Shown one piece after another: positions 1 to 11,904 of a DNA stretch of 64,000 bases. The translations under genes were made by a program, and so were the position numbers. The notes under the pieces were generated by a model. The model had not been told where the DNA came from, ran no database searches, and saw nothing but the letters and a program-made list of their open reading frames with translations. Within the stretch, counting starts at the first letter, position 1; every line of letters begins with the position of its first letter. Source of the DNA: Acanthornis magna. Lineage: Eukaryota > Chordata > Aves > Passeriformes > Acanthizidae. Where the stretch lies: contig JAWUZG010000173.1 of NCBI GenBank assembly GCA_036785705.1, forward strand, positions 4,635,001-4,699,000, written 5' to 3'.

Positions 1-860
1 AATTTAGGAAGACACTTTAAATGGCATTGCTTTGCCTCTGTCAATGCCATACACTTTCCCAGAGAGTCCCAAATAATTAGAAAGACACTGCCCAATATAA
101 AAAATAATTATTTGGCACAGACAAAGCTAAAGTGTTATTCCCAAGATGTAAATAATACCTTGCTAAAAGGGAATAATTCTTGAAATTTGCCGGCCTGTGG
201 GGATCACAGTTCACCAAAAACAAGTGAGTTAAGAATAGTGGTTAGAAATGCTTGAATTTGCAGAATTAATATATGTGTCTATTGCTTGAGTTTGGATAAA
301 ACTGAGCTTATGTGGTTTCTGGGATTTCCTTGAGCAGGACACTGTCTTGAAAGCAAAGGTAATACAAGCATTGACCAGAGAGCCATAAGAAACGTTATAT
401 TCCAGGAAAAGAATTAACTGAAAGTTATTTCACTATCATTGGAGAAAATAAGAGAAGAAACTTTCAGTCAAATTACTTTTTTTTTTAATATAATAATTAT
501 GCTGGTTTTTAACTGAGCTTTAATTAAACTACTTTGCATTCCTCAGCTTGTGTTTGCATTCCTGACAGGCTTAAAATAGAGCACATTTTTAATTTTGCAA
601 TTGCTGCACTTGCATTTCACTCTCAGTTGACCTCGTCATTTGTTAGAAGCCTACATGGCCTTAATAGCCAAAACGTGAAGTAATTTTTTTCAGAATAGAG
701 GAGACTGCTGAAGAAGCTGCTGTAATACTGCCACTGCTATAGGAAAAAATCCTGATGTGCAGGTTTTTTTGTTAGAGGTGAATGAACTCCCAGATTTAGA
801 AGATGGGAGCTGGCTACTCCTCCAACATCCTTAAGTATTTGGCACACAGAAATATGGAAG
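1..860. other. Unique AT-rich non-coding DNA
   Basis: No ORF of note and no recognised repeat. A T run lies near 478-486. The 11-mer TTTGCATTCCT occurs twice 20 bp apart (533-543 and 553-563) in a stretch that has a regulatory look, but nothing here proves function. Confidence 0.5.
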
Positions 861-1022
861 ATGATAGGGTTTATAGGGTCTCAAAAGTTCATCTACATCT
901 ATATCCCTCCTCTAAGGTGACATAAACTGCCCCATTCCAGATAGTTCTTCAACTTGTTCCTAAATGCCTTTACTCATGAGATTCTGCAGCTTCCCTAGGC
1001 TATCTTCTCCAGAGTGGTGAGA
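861..1022 (-). mobile_element. Ancient CR1/L3-like LINE 3' fragment (degenerate)
   Basis: Read on the minus strand this resembles the 3' region of amniote CR1 elements. In the + orientation it follows the familiar antisense order: a 'TATAGGGTCTC...' start, 'CATCTA...TCCCTCC', 'CAACTTGTTCCTAAATGCC', then 'CTGCAGCTTCCCTAGGCTAT'. Divergence is high and there are small gaps, so this is an old copy. The family call is from remembered consensus; sub-family cannot be assigned. Confidence 0.55.
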
Positions 1023-1710
1023 ACAGTACATAAAAGCAAAGTGAACATGCTAACTTTGGTTTAACAAACAGAGGCTCTGTCTTTGCTAGCTGGGCTCATT
1101 GTAGTTTAACAAGAAGTTGTGCCGGATGGACTCTAATTAGATCCATAGCCCCCTCGTGGGTTCATTTTGAAATCCTGTTACCCATCTTCATCTTCCTGAT
1201 TAAGCTCCAAATGAAAAGGATGCCAGAAGTCTGACAAGTAGGGTGGCAAGCCACCAACAAGACCTTAATCAGCAAGGCTATTGCATGGTGGGAGCTCACA
1301 AGTCACAAGAAATTAGATAATGTGAGATATCTGAAGTAAGGCCACAGTACGACTTTCTTTTTCCAAAACTGACTTTCTCATAGGAACCAACATTGCCAGT
1401 GTTGAAAGAGAGGAATTGGGTTGAAATAGTGTTGCGAATTCAAATATTGTTTTCAAAATATGTTTTGAGTTTGTGGCCTTGAAGAATAGTTACCTCAAAT
1501 TAGCCACAGAATAAATAGAGATTAAGGGAAAGAAAGCATCCTTTTCTTTACAGAGTGTTATGAAAGGTGACATCCAGATGATTCAAATCTGTGAGGTGAA
1601 AGTATTTTTATCGCCTAAGAACAGATTTGGATTCTTGTTTTTGCAATAGGCAGCAAAGAGGGAAAGGAAGTTTAGGGAAAAGAAGGGAAGTTCAGGGAAG
1701 CTCAGAGAAG
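1023..1710. other. Non-coding DNA, nothing recognised
   Basis: No supported gene or repeat. The last ~80 bases become purine-rich and lead into the minisatellite that follows. Confidence 0.5.
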
Positions 1711-1870
1711 GGAAGGTTTGGGAAGGTTTGGGAAGATTTGGGAAGGTTTGGGAAGGTTTGGGAAGGGAAGGTTTGGGAAGGTTTGGGAAGGGAAGGTTTG
1801 GGAAGGTTTGGGAAGGTTTGGGAAGGGAAGGTTTGGGAAGGTTTGGGAAGGTTTGGGAAGGTTTGGGAAG
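1711..1870 (+). repeat. G-rich minisatellite, 10-bp unit GGAAGGTTTG
   Basis: About sixteen units of GGAAGGTTTG, often interleaved with an extra GGAAG to give a 15-bp composite. Single-base variants (for example GGAAGATTTG) are present. Array length is not divisible evenly by 10 because the composite unit was itself duplicated. Both strands are open in several frames only because the repeat lacks stops; the resulting 80-140 residue ORFs are not genes. Confidence 0.95.
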
Positions 1871-1958
1871 GGAAAGGGAAAGGGAAAGGGAAAAGGAAAG
1901 GGAAAGGGAAAGGGAAAGGGAAAGGGAAAGGGAAAGGGAAAGGGAAAGGGAAAGGGAA
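1870..1958 (+). repeat. (GGGAAA)n hexanucleotide array
   Basis: About fifteen GGGAAA units with one interruption near 1888-1896. It directly abuts the 10-bp minisatellite and likely arose from its GGGAA sub-motif. Each run of three Gs is separated by three As, so the + strand fits the usual G-quadruplex pattern repeatedly. Confidence 0.97.
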
Positions 1959-4309
1959 TTCAATCATGAATTTTCACTATACGAAAATTACTTTGTTCTA
2001 CTTTTTCATCACATTTTTTCTCCAATTATTTTTGTGTCATTAATTTTTCATTTCATTTTTCATATTCATTGGCATACTTGTAAGGAAAGTCATATCAATA
2101 ACACAAAGAAAATCATAAAGCAGAGCACTAGAAAAAGGGAAACAAACTATTAATAGCTTTACAAAAGAAGTGAAAGGGAATTGCAAATGGAAGTTCAAAA
2201 TTATAACAGAGGGAAGACAAAGAGAAAATTTCCTCAATTGATAAAAAGTGGACAAAATACGTAGATATGAAATTGTGTATTGAAATGAAAGACAAAATAA
2301 ACAAACCATGAGATAATATCATGGAACTTTTAGTCATAAGGAACAAACAAAACCTGAAGATTTGTACAGATTTCTGTACACATAACAATAGTTTATGATA
2401 AATACCTAGTAATTCGCAAGCTTGTATTACGTCAAGTCAGCTTTTAGACATTTTTTTGACTTGGTCCTATTTAACATTGTATTTGATTCCTACTTTATTT
2501 CCCGCAGACAATTATTTCTATAAAGTTGTGTCTATAAATATATAAATTAACACAATTTACTTCTTCATTGAATATTTTGACTTTCACTATTGTAATTTTA
2601 CTGAATCAGTTGTGAAGTGTAAGCTGTATGATGTAACTGAATGAAGAAAATAGCCTGATCATGAAATATCACACGACAAGAAAAGCAAATATAATATTTC
2701 TGTAAGACATAATTTAAAAAAACACATTGACCTGGAATATTTTGCAACTTACGTGCAACACAAAATAGTTTTTCCAAAAGTTTATAGAAAAAGGCATCCA
2801 GATAAACGAACACTCCTCTTTTTAGATGCAAAATGTATACAATTTGCAGTTCTAAAGTAATATTTCAGTTAGTTGCATTAATCTTATAGCAGGTGACTTA
2901 TCTTTACATGCCTTTCAAGTAGGATATGGCAGAATTATCTTGGCAGAAGATTATGTGTCTTGCTGGATCATCTCAAAAACATTCTCAATATTCATGTTCC
3001 GTCTCTTCCAACAAGTTGTTTATTCATGAAGGAAATGGCGCAAGTCATTCTTAGAAAAACCTCCATTTTTATCTAGGAGATATAATGAAAAACAAAATTC
3101 AGATGCAACTTCTATCTTGTCTTGCTGAGAAACTTTCTCTGATTAGAATAACCCAATTCATTTAAAAACCATTTGAAAGAGGAGAAAAGTACGTCAGAAC
3201 TGGTAATGCAGGATATGGTAAATATGAACTGTCTTCTGAATATTATCATTTTAGAAGCATGATTTTTGTGCCATCTGTATTACCAGAATGAGGAAAAATA
3301 TACACAAGCACTCTTGTTCTCTGCTTAGAGTACCAAACGATGCATGCTTATCCAGGACCATGCATTTGGAACAGATCTGTGTACTTTCTGATTAAATGAC
3401 GGCCTCCTGCCAAAGAAGATTTTGTGTCTGGAGCCTGAACAAAATACCAGATTACATTTCCAACATCTGTAAACCACCAATTTATAGGCAGCAAGGATCT
3501 GATTTGTCACTTTAACTGCCCATTAGCTTTAGAGAAAATAATAACTTGCAAAATATGAAAAAAAAAGTAATTGCAAAGATGAGAGAATCACATTCTGACA
3601 GCTTCAAAACTGGCTTCACAAGACATGCCTTCTAGTAGATCTCTGGCAGACCCAACGTAATGACTTTGCTATAACAAAAAATAGCCATTTGTCAGAGCCC
3701 ATCTCCCCTCTGCCAGCTGTTTTCAATCATACTTCAGCAGAAAGGAGAGAGAAAAACCTCTTGATTGCGTGTGGTATACTTTAATTCTTTCTTTACTTAG
3801 CAAACTGTCATGTGCCTTCTTTCAGGCAAGCTTTGTGCCCTGTTAGACTTTCCAGACCTTGATGTTCCCTTGTCTAACAAGCCTGTAACCTATATAGCCA
3901 AATGAGACAAGGGATCCCACAGAGAGAGACCTGTGCCGGAGCAGAGGATCCATTAGTCTCTTATTAGAAATTGAAGGACAGATCCTGTTCTTCTTCATGG
4001 TTCTGTAAGAAGAGCAGCTCCAGAGATTTCACCCAAACTGCAGCGGTGTAAATCTAGATGAGAATTTGTTCCTCCGTGACAGCAGCTCTGAACTTAATAG
4101 AATTGTGAAGATTGAGGGGTTAAAGTAATGAGTTCCTCAACAGTTCACCTCTTACTGCCAAGTATTCATTAAGCTTGTACTGGACGTCTTAGACAGTCAC
4201 CTCTAAAGTCTCTGACTCTGGTGAAGATACAGTCAATCTTCACTGTAATGTCCTCAAAACTTATATCTCCGAAATGTGCTTTCATTAGATTGCTCCACAA
4301 ATCACCCCT
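1959..4309. other. Unique AT-rich non-coding DNA
   Basis: No coding signal. Bases 3975-4135 weakly resemble an old amniote interspersed repeat with a 'GGTGTAAATC' core, too diverged to call. The rest shows nothing recognisable. Confidence 0.45.
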
Positions 4310-4940
4310 TTAAGACCAATTCTAAATATGCTTTCTGAACTGTAGAGTGATTAGTGCTGAATGCAGTACTTTGGGTGAGGTCCTAACGAAATACACTGTA
4401 TTTCCTTAACAATAATTGAGTTGAAAGCTTTAATATAAGGGGTTTTTTATTATTAAAATAACTCTCATATCTCTCTCCAGGTCAATATGCTGTAGTACCT
4501 TCCCATTAAGCAGATATTATGTCCTTTTATTACATTCTCCGAGACTCATTATTCTGCATTTATCTGCATTGAATTTGCTATCTATTAGCTCAAGTACTTA
4601 AATGATCTAAATCCTTCCCTACCTGACTGTATTGTTTCTCACGGATGACCTTTCCTCCCAATTTACTATCATCTGCACACCAGAAATTTTTAGTTTAAAT
4701 AATATGCTCTGAGTCATTTAAGGTACTGAAAAAGCTGTGGTTCCAACATTGATCCCTGTGGTGCCCCTGACACGAGTAACTTTTGCAGCAGCTTGAAAGC
4801 ATAACTCAAATGTGTGCTTTCACCAGCTGCAGTCTAACAATATGGCCTTCCCACTTTGAAAGAAAGGCAAAGCCTTGCTTAATATGTATTTAAACACTTT
4901 TAAATAGTGTTCTGGCTTTCTTGAAAACAGATGGTCAACA
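4310..4940 (-). mobile_element. Ancient CR1/L3-like LINE, end of reverse transcriptase region (degenerate)
   Basis: In + orientation the segment follows, in order, the antisense of the C-terminal ORF2 region of amniote CR1/L3. Landmarks are 'GCAGTACTTTGGGTGAGGTC' (4364), 'TCTGCATTTATCTGCATTGA' (4553), 'TTTACTATCATCTGCAC' (4661), and 'CCAACATTGATCCCTGTGGT' (4743) followed by an ACGAGTAAC equivalent of the 'ACTAGTTACC' block. On the minus strand these encode the conserved stretch after the polymerase core. Many stops and indels make it non-functional. The copy predates the avian-type CR1s in this window, judging by its divergence. Confidence 0.8.
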
Positions 4941-4980
4941 GATCTAAAAGGCTTCAGGGCATGTCTGCACTAGAGCTGCA

Positions 4981-4996
4981 GAAAAAAAAAAAAAAA
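4981..4996 (+). repeat. Poly(A) run
   Basis: About sixteen consecutive As, lying between the ancient CR1 relic and the younger CR1 end. It may be a retroposon tail, but no body with target duplications was found next to it. Confidence 0.8.
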
Positions 4997-5162
4997 GCAG
5001 GGACAGTGAGCTCCATCCTCTGAGCCATTTCAGCTGCCATTGTACAGTAACAACTTCAAGCTGTACCAAAAACATTGTCACAGCACTGCTAGACTGTAGC
5101 CATGCTGTTCCTGGAGATGAATTGACAATATATTTTAGTTTGGCTTTGAAAGCAAGCTTCCC

Positions 5163-5307
5163 CATCCCTGGAAATTCTCAAGTCCAGTTAGGATGGGGGC
5201 CTGAGCAACCTGGTCCAGTAGAAGGTGTCCTTGTCCATGACAGGGGGGTTAGATCAAGAAGATCTTAAGGTATCCTCAACCCTAACCCATTCTATGATTC
5301 TGCAAAG
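5163..5307 (+). mobile_element. CR1 LINE, 5'-truncated 3' end
   Basis: Typical avian CR1 3' UTR: 'CCCTGGAAATTCTCAAG', 'AGCAACCTGGTCCAGTAGAA', 'GACAGGGGGGTTAGATCAAG' and the terminal 'CCATTCTATGATTCTGC'. The element ends in the ATTCTATG-type tail rather than poly(A), as CR1 does. About 145 bp survive, so it was truncated on insertion and cannot code. Moderate divergence, younger than the relic just upstream. Confidence 0.93.
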
Positions 5308-8300
5308 GATAAACCCTGCCCAACTCACTGCTGCACCTGCTCAGTACCAGTTTGAAAGGTTCTAAATCTCTCTGCTTTGCACAGGGTGAGTGTGCCAGGT
5401 CAGCTGTGAAAGGAATGTAAAGCTAAGACGAAAGCTCAGGCACTGGCAGTGTAGTCAGTACTCTACACAATCTACCCACGAGGAAGTCTGAGGGTTCACA
5501 CTGCTTTACCTCTAACACCTGACGGAGATGTTTAAAGATGAGCAGCCCTTGCATTCCCAGGTGGTCAGAGGGGAAGGCAGGCCCCTAAGGCATTGAAACT
5601 CCTCACCCTGACCTCGCATTTCCATGTGCTTCCTAAACAAAGCAGCCGAAGTAAAATCTTGAACTTAGGGAGTCACAGTATTTCTCTTTATTAATGTTAT
5701 TTGTGAGAGATATTTTGGATATAGGTGTGATGCAGGCAGGCATTCTTAGTGTGCCTGTGAGGCCTGTGGGAAAATTAAAGTTCTGTGAAAGATAGGGTGG
5801 TTTGTCGCAAGCAAGTTAATGTATGCTGAACTCTGTGTTTTCATAGGTAGAGCTCTCTACAAAGAGAGCTTACCTGGGTTTCTCTGTTTTGTAATTTTCA
5901 GCAGAGAAATATTAAAATCTTCTGGCTTGCACTTTGGCACAAGTAAGTTAATCAAAATGGCTGAGAAGATGGGTGGTAATATCCAGCTTTATGGACAGAA
6001 AACTAACAGTTTGGAGGACTGGATTTAAAAGATCATTCAAGGATTTTTTGCAGAGAGCAGCTCAGTTCCTCGTTCCAAAAACCACTCTGCTTCCCCAGGG
6101 GTGTCAGACAGACTCTTTCCACCTGTGTGCTGGGAATTTCCTCCTCACTCTAGCCCACTCTTTCAAAGTTTACTTCTTAAGGTTGGCTTTCGTTGCCTCT
6201 ACTCTGCTTGGGGTTATTGACTCTAATTGCTGTAGTCTAAGCTTTTCTTACCCTGTCACACCCACAGTGGTTTGTGTTCAGCCTGGCTGGGAGTTACAGC
6301 CCTCTCTGAGGGCTGCACGCACATCCAAGCTTTATGTTTTCCTTGAAAAGGAGGTAGAAAAGATGTTGATGAGAAAATCAACAAAAAATACTTCAAGAAC
6401 TGTATTTCACTTTAGTAATTGAAATGTGTCTCAGCTCCAAAACTTGTGCTGATATTTTCCACTTACTCTATTTTTTTCTTCTCGCTGAAAAATAGGTTGC
6501 TATGACTGAGTAATTTTCTTTTTCCTAACAGCAGCAAAAGAACCAATTGTGTATGCACAATTTTAAGTTATTTAAATTCCATCACCCCAAAAAGTGATTA
6601 TTTTCTTTCCCTAGGAGGCGTTCCAACAAATTTCATGCAGTGAAGGCAGGCTTAGCTACTTCTTTCTTTAGCTTTTCCACTTCTCTCTGTTCCCTCAGGA
6701 TGTTCTACAATGATTATTTCTTTCTGTCTTTATTTTTTCACTCTTTCTTTCTTCCTTTTTCTCCCCTTTTTTTTTTTTAACAACTCGTTATCCTGAGAGA
6801 GACACTGCAGCAGTATTGCTGAAACACTGTTAAATGCAGCAAGAAAAAATCCTCAGTATTTGATAGTGTCACAATAATAGCATGTCGGATAATCTCTTAT
6901 TTCGTTTATGTGGCATGAGCCAGCAAGAAAACATTCACCAGAAATCTGTATGTTTGTCTGTGATTTTATTAATTTCAAAGATGATTCCATCTCTGTTTTG
7001 TGCAAATGATATCAGACTGGTTTAGATGAAAGAAAAGACAGGAGCTAATAGGTCTCGTGGGACAGATATTTAGAGCCTTTTGACATCTCAGTATTTCAAA
7101 TATGCAATATTAGGAAACGTTTAATCTTGAATTTATAAAGCTCTAGAGAATGAAGATTTCCATTCATTCACAACATAGGTCATGATGGCACATTAGAATA
7201 TTTCCAGATGAGGACGGCCCATCCGTACACAAGATGGGGTATTTCGTACTTCATGGCAACTTACGCCCTCACTCTTCTGTTGCAACTTGACAAAGGAACA
7301 CATAATTTATTCAGTTTTCTGACACAGGCTCTGCGCATTAGAAAGTCAGAGACAGTAATAAACTTCTTTAGTTTAGAGAATGTAGAAGGTATCACAGGGC
7401 AGCAGTTTTCAGGAGGTTAATTGCCACTGATACTTGCCACAGACATTCAACAGCAGCTAAGCCTCTTCCCTTTTAAAATCACTCTCAGTCACTCATATTT
7501 GTAGATCTGGACCTCATAATCTTTCTCTCTCTCTTACTTCATGTGGAAACATAGACAGACTAAAAAAAAGTTTGATAACAAAAAAAAAAAATGTAAAAAA
7601 CCTGAAACCCTCAATATTAGCTTTCTGAGGTTTTGGTGTCCCCATCTCACACCCTTATTTTCCTCCAAAATACCTTTCCCCCCACCCACCTTTGCTTTGC
7701 TTTGCTTTGTGTTTTGCTTTTCTTGCATGTAGGTATGGGTTTAATTTCAGGATCACTAGATCATTGTCATATTACTAGAACAATGGAGGGAATTCACAGG
7801 TTTTTTTATACCCTCAGTGGTAACTGCTTGGTTTGTCCATATTCTCATTGCTATCTCATTCTCCAGTTAATTCAGAGGAGCCACTTCCTGCAGCTCAGTT
7901 GAAAATGGAAACAAAATACTACAAACTCATCTACCTCAACAGTTTTACTGATCTAACTTGAAATCACACATACAAGTAAAATTTTAGGAAAAATAAATCA
8001 AACAAAAATTCAAATGTTCTTGGCAAAAAAGAATTCTAGATTAAACACCTTCTGATATTCTTTTCCATCTCCACTGTTATTTAAAATCAAAATTAAATAC
8101 AGTTACTTAGAATTCTTGATCATGGCTATTAGTTTTAATAAAAAGTGGTTTTTTAAGGAAATTGTTTTTAAGTAGAAAATATTTTTGTACTTAGGCAAAA
8201 AAAAAGAAAAAGGAAAACAACTTTTTCATTTGTTCAGACAGAATATTGAGTATTTGATATTAACTTAACTAGACTTTCAGACATTTTATAATGCAGTAAC

Positions 8301-8734
8301 CAATGGGACCTTAATCTTGAACTCTTAGTGTCTAAATCTTGGTTCCAGAAGACAAAGGAATCCGTCTTTTGAGATTTACAGAAGCAATAAAATAATAAAA
8401 TCAATTTAAAAAGTGTTGTCAATATTTTCTTTCATTTTCCACCTAAATAAAAAAAATTTTGTTTAATTTTTTTTTCTCCTTTTTATAAAAATGCTTCTTG
8501 CCCTTCCACTGAGATTTTGATGAAACACTTAACTGAGTTGTCAAACATCAGAAAACTCCTTTCTTTCCGGGGAAAAAAAATGGGAGCAGTTTTCCCATAC
8601 CAAAAACATAATATAAATTACTGGTATCTGAAGCCTAAACTAAAACTTGCTGAAGTCAGTGAATATGGAGCTATTCATATTCAGAAGCTGTCTTTCGAAT
8701 ACTCGCATTTCTTTGCCTTTGTGACAATACAGAT
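5308..8734. other. Unique AT-rich non-coding DNA with short runs
   Basis: Contains a pyrimidine-rich patch at about 6720-6780, a short CTTTG repeat at 7690-7710, and A or T runs at 7580-7592 and 8453-8475. A 149-codon ORF at 5973-6422 has no domain or codon pattern that I recognise and is treated as chance. Confidence 0.5.
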
Positions 8735-8775
8735 GGTATAACACTAGGAGGTAGGAGACCTGGGTTTCTTAACCT
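8735..8775. repeat. Possible tRNA-derived SINE (MIR/CORE-SINE) relic
   Basis: 'ACTAGGAGGTAGGAGACC' followed by TGGGTTTCTT resembles the B-box portion of amniote MIR-like SINEs (usual form: ACTAGGAGTCAGGAGACCTGGGTT). Only about 40 bp align, so chance similarity remains possible. Confidence 0.3.
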
Positions 8776-9574
8776 AAGGAATGTTGTTCCAGCAATTCCA
8801 CCTCAGAAGCCCAGACTAGCCTTGGAAATAGAGTTTCTCCTACCTACATATGAGTTTTGCATGAATAGCTTAAAGGTACAAATGAAATCTGAATTTCCAA
8901 TTAACTTTGAAGGGGAGCTCCTTTTTCTGGAGTACTCACAACAACTGTTCACTTAAATGAGTAATCACTGGACAAAAACAAGGACAAATTTAGGTGCCAG
9001 CCGGGGTCTAGACTCATCTCTTCTTTTGGCATGCCTAATTTTGGCAGACTTCTCCATACAGATGGAACCAGTGGTTCACAAGATCTGCGGGTCCTTCCCA
9101 TCCAGCTTCACCCCACAGAGGAGAGGTGGATTGCAGCTCCTTCAGCATAGCTCAGGCCCTGCTGCAAGGCTTTTGTTTTGTGGTGAACTGTCATTTGAAA
9201 CACTTTTTCATCAACCGTAGTTCACCTCTCAAACACCTTTTTTTGTTTTATACACGTCACATAACATGCAGTTATATACCTTAATATAGACTGCACCATC
9301 ATTCCAGCTGGGGAGACCCTGAGTATACTTCACATGTTAGAATGTGCTCAAGAATTATCAATTTCAGTGATAAATTTCCATAAATAAGAAATAAATATGT
9401 AATCATTCAGTTCAGTAAAGGCAGAGATGGTGATGAGAAATTTCCCAAAGTAACCCTGATCACCTCATTTTTTTTTTCCTAAAGCCTTCAATAGACAGGG
9501 TGCCTCAGGTGTCTAGGTAAAGTGTTTTCTTTCTAACTTTATTTCCTGCATGCAGGAATTGAAATTCCACCAAA
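8776..9574. other. Non-coding DNA with a 16-bp perfect palindrome
   Basis: The stretch holds no gene. At 9543-9558 lies TTCCTGCATGCAGGAA, a perfect 16-bp palindrome. A T run is at 9469-9477. Confidence 0.5.
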
Positions 9575-9690
9575 ATTTCACTTTAAATGCCTAGGTGGTT
9601 GGTTGAATGCCTGCCACAAAGTATCTCAAAAAGATATGTAGGTGCCTAGATGCATGTGTAGCTGTGCTTAGGCACTAAACTTTGGGGAAA
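9575..9690. repeat. Possible old amniote interspersed repeat (GTGCCTA motif)
   Basis: The motifs 'AAATGCCTAGGTGG', 'AGGTGCCTAGATGCATGTG' and 'GCTTAGGCACTAAAC' are direct and inverted copies of a GTGCCTA-type core. They look like palindromic amniote repeats built on TTAGGCACCTAA. The family is not identified. Confidence 0.3.
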
Positions 9691-10636
9691 TGCATCTTGC
9701 TGATAAGAGAGATATAAAAGGGCTAAATATCTTCCTATATTGGCTTTGACATTGAGTCTCTTTAAATTTACAGTGGGGAGGGAAGGATTATCTCTGTCTC
9801 AAAACAAAATTAACATCCTGAAAGCTATAAACAGGTGCAAGAAATATTATTTACTCACATTCTTATTTTACAAGCATAGAAAGACCTGATTCAGATCTGG
9901 TCTGATGACTCATTTTAATAGACCTGGTGTGATTTTAATTGGTTGAATGTTGATTTTATCCCTCTTGTGAAGTATTTTGCTGCAGAGAATTGGAATCTTA
10001 ACATGATCTGTGCTGAGATTAAGTAACATCTCTCATTTAATTTTCTTCATTTTGTCCTTTGATCTGTATCTGTATCTAATGGATGCAAAAGAGTGTTTTA
10101 TTTCAGAAGCTATTAATTCAGAGAGAAATATTCTGTGTTTTTTCTTACTAACCAACAATATTTATGGATTCTGTTAGGCCATATGGACAGTATTTCAGAG
10201 TCATCACAGTCTTCTGTGTAGAGGGAATTTATAGTTTGTAAACTGTGCTTTCTACTCCCCAGAAAAAATGGAAAAACATACTACTCTCAAAAACTTACTG
10301 GACCATTTGTGCCATCATAAGCAAGAAACATGAGGTAAAGAGAGACAAAAAAACAACCAATCAACCAAATAAACAAACAAGTCTTCTTTTCAGTATAATT
10401 TTTCACTGCTGAACCTGCTAAATTTAGGAAGAGAGTTGTTTTTTGAGAGTAACTCTATAATGAATCACATACCATGTAGTTGCATAGATGGATGAACCAT
10501 GTGTTGTGATGGTGGAGAAAAGAAGTAGTCATTTGCAAAATGGGAACTGGAGTTGTTGGGGATACTGGAGTTAGAGAATTGCTTGGCAGCCATCTACAGC
10601 ACTGAGGCACACACAAATCTCTGGGGACACACAAAT
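9691..10636. other. Unique non-coding DNA with a short A/C tract
   Basis: A/C-rich tract at 10346-10380 (CAACCAATCAACC-type). Nothing else recognised. Confidence 0.5.
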
Positions 10637-10960
10637 CTCAGATGGGATCCGCCCAGAGGTACAGAGAGAGCTGGCAGAACTCATGGAGCCAGCTCTAATC
10701 AGCAAAGAGAGGAAACAGCTTCAGGTTGTGCCAGGGGAGGTTTAGATGGAATATTAGGAAAAATTTCTTCACATAAGGGTTGGCAAACATTTGAAGAGGC
10801 TGCCCGGAGAAGTAGTAGAATCACCATCGCTGGAGATGTTAAAAGCTGTGTAGATGTATCACTTTGGGACGTGGTTTAGTGGTGGCCTTGGCAGTGCTGG
10901 GTTAATGGTTGGACTCGATGACCTTTTACAACATAGATGATTCAGTGATTCTTCGGGTTG
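10637..10960 (+). mobile_element. CR1 LINE, internally deleted (ORF2 piece joined to 3' end)
   Basis: Bases ~10637-10697 match the CR1 ORF2 block 'GGGATCCGCCCAGAGGTAC' followed by AGAGAGCTGGCAGAACT. From ~10705 the sequence jumps to the 3' UTR: 'GTGCCAGGGGAGGTTTAGAT', 'GGAATATTAGGAAAAATTTC', 'GAAGAGGCTGCCCGGAGAAG', 'CACTTTGGGACGTGGTTTAG' and 'GGTTGGACTCGATGACCTTT'. The intervening ORF2 tail is missing, so this is a rearranged or deleted copy. The 108-codon ORF across it is a by-product. Confidence 0.9.
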
Positions 10961-11904
10961 AAGAATTTATATTCTCATGCATATGAATACATATATGCAT
11001 ATAAAGGGTAAGAAGGAGGTTTCAAGCTCATTTGAAATACTTGTGTCTTTTGATGCTCATGGTCTTCTGGCAAGAGTAGGTAGAGTCTTCTCCTAATGAG
11101 GCTATAGAGACATATTAAAAAAAAAAAAAAGGAATAGGTGAATTCCTGAAAGTATAATCATCAGTTAAGCAATAAGGTGTTAAGCTACTCTGTGGAAACC
11201 TATGTTATTACAGTGCTATTGGAAAAGGTCTCCTACGTTTTGAAGCTTCCACAAAGATTTATTTACTTTGATGTCCCTTGACATGGCACAAAGCAGATGA
11301 CTATCAAAATTAATCTCCCATTTCTGTCTTATATTTATTTGTTTCTTTGCTTCTGTTTAGGGCACATATCTTTTTTCTGTTAAAGCACTTAGTTTCAAGA
11401 TCATCACCAGAAAAAAAAATCTAGTAGGCACTGACAAGTTTGGATCAGAATTTAAGGTTTCCTGTCAAAGAAAATCCTGTGCTCATAAATGTTGTGATAT
11501 TAGAGCATTCCTGAGAATTCTGGCACTTGAGCAGTTAAGTCAGGCTGAGTTACCCACCAAGGTAAAATGTAAAATAAAAGCATTGAAACACATCTCATCA
11601 GCACTCAGTATTATTTATGGAGAGTGCCTGGGCATTCCGGCGGGTAATACTCCAGTTGTTTGTTTAAGTAAAATAACTAATTTGTCTCTTTAATAAGAAC
11701 ATTATAGATATCCTGTGAATTTCTATGTCAGCAGCACTTCGAAAAGATGGTGTGTGCATAGACAGACATACTGAGAATAAACTACTGAGAGCTTTACTCT
11801 GTAGGTAGAAAGATGAACCTGAGGGTAAAATATTTCAGAACTATTCTGACAACAATGCAAGTTTATGAAATGCTTGTGTTGGGAGAAAAAAAGATTATAA
11901 TAAT
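10961..11904. other. Non-coding DNA, nothing recognised
   Basis: Unique sequence with an A run at 11118-11131. No coding or repeat signal. Confidence 0.5.

Noticed and set aside
1583..2153. Several 80-140 codon ORFs on both strands
   Set aside because: They are translations of the GGAAGGTTTG and GGGAAA arrays, which lack stop codons in most frames.
3975..4135. Possible old amniote repeat with a GGTGTAAATC core
   Set aside because: Similarity is too weak and patchy to name a family.
5973..6422. 149-codon ORF
   Set aside because: No recognised domain, no repeat support and no conservation evidence available; length is within chance for AT-rich DNA of this size.
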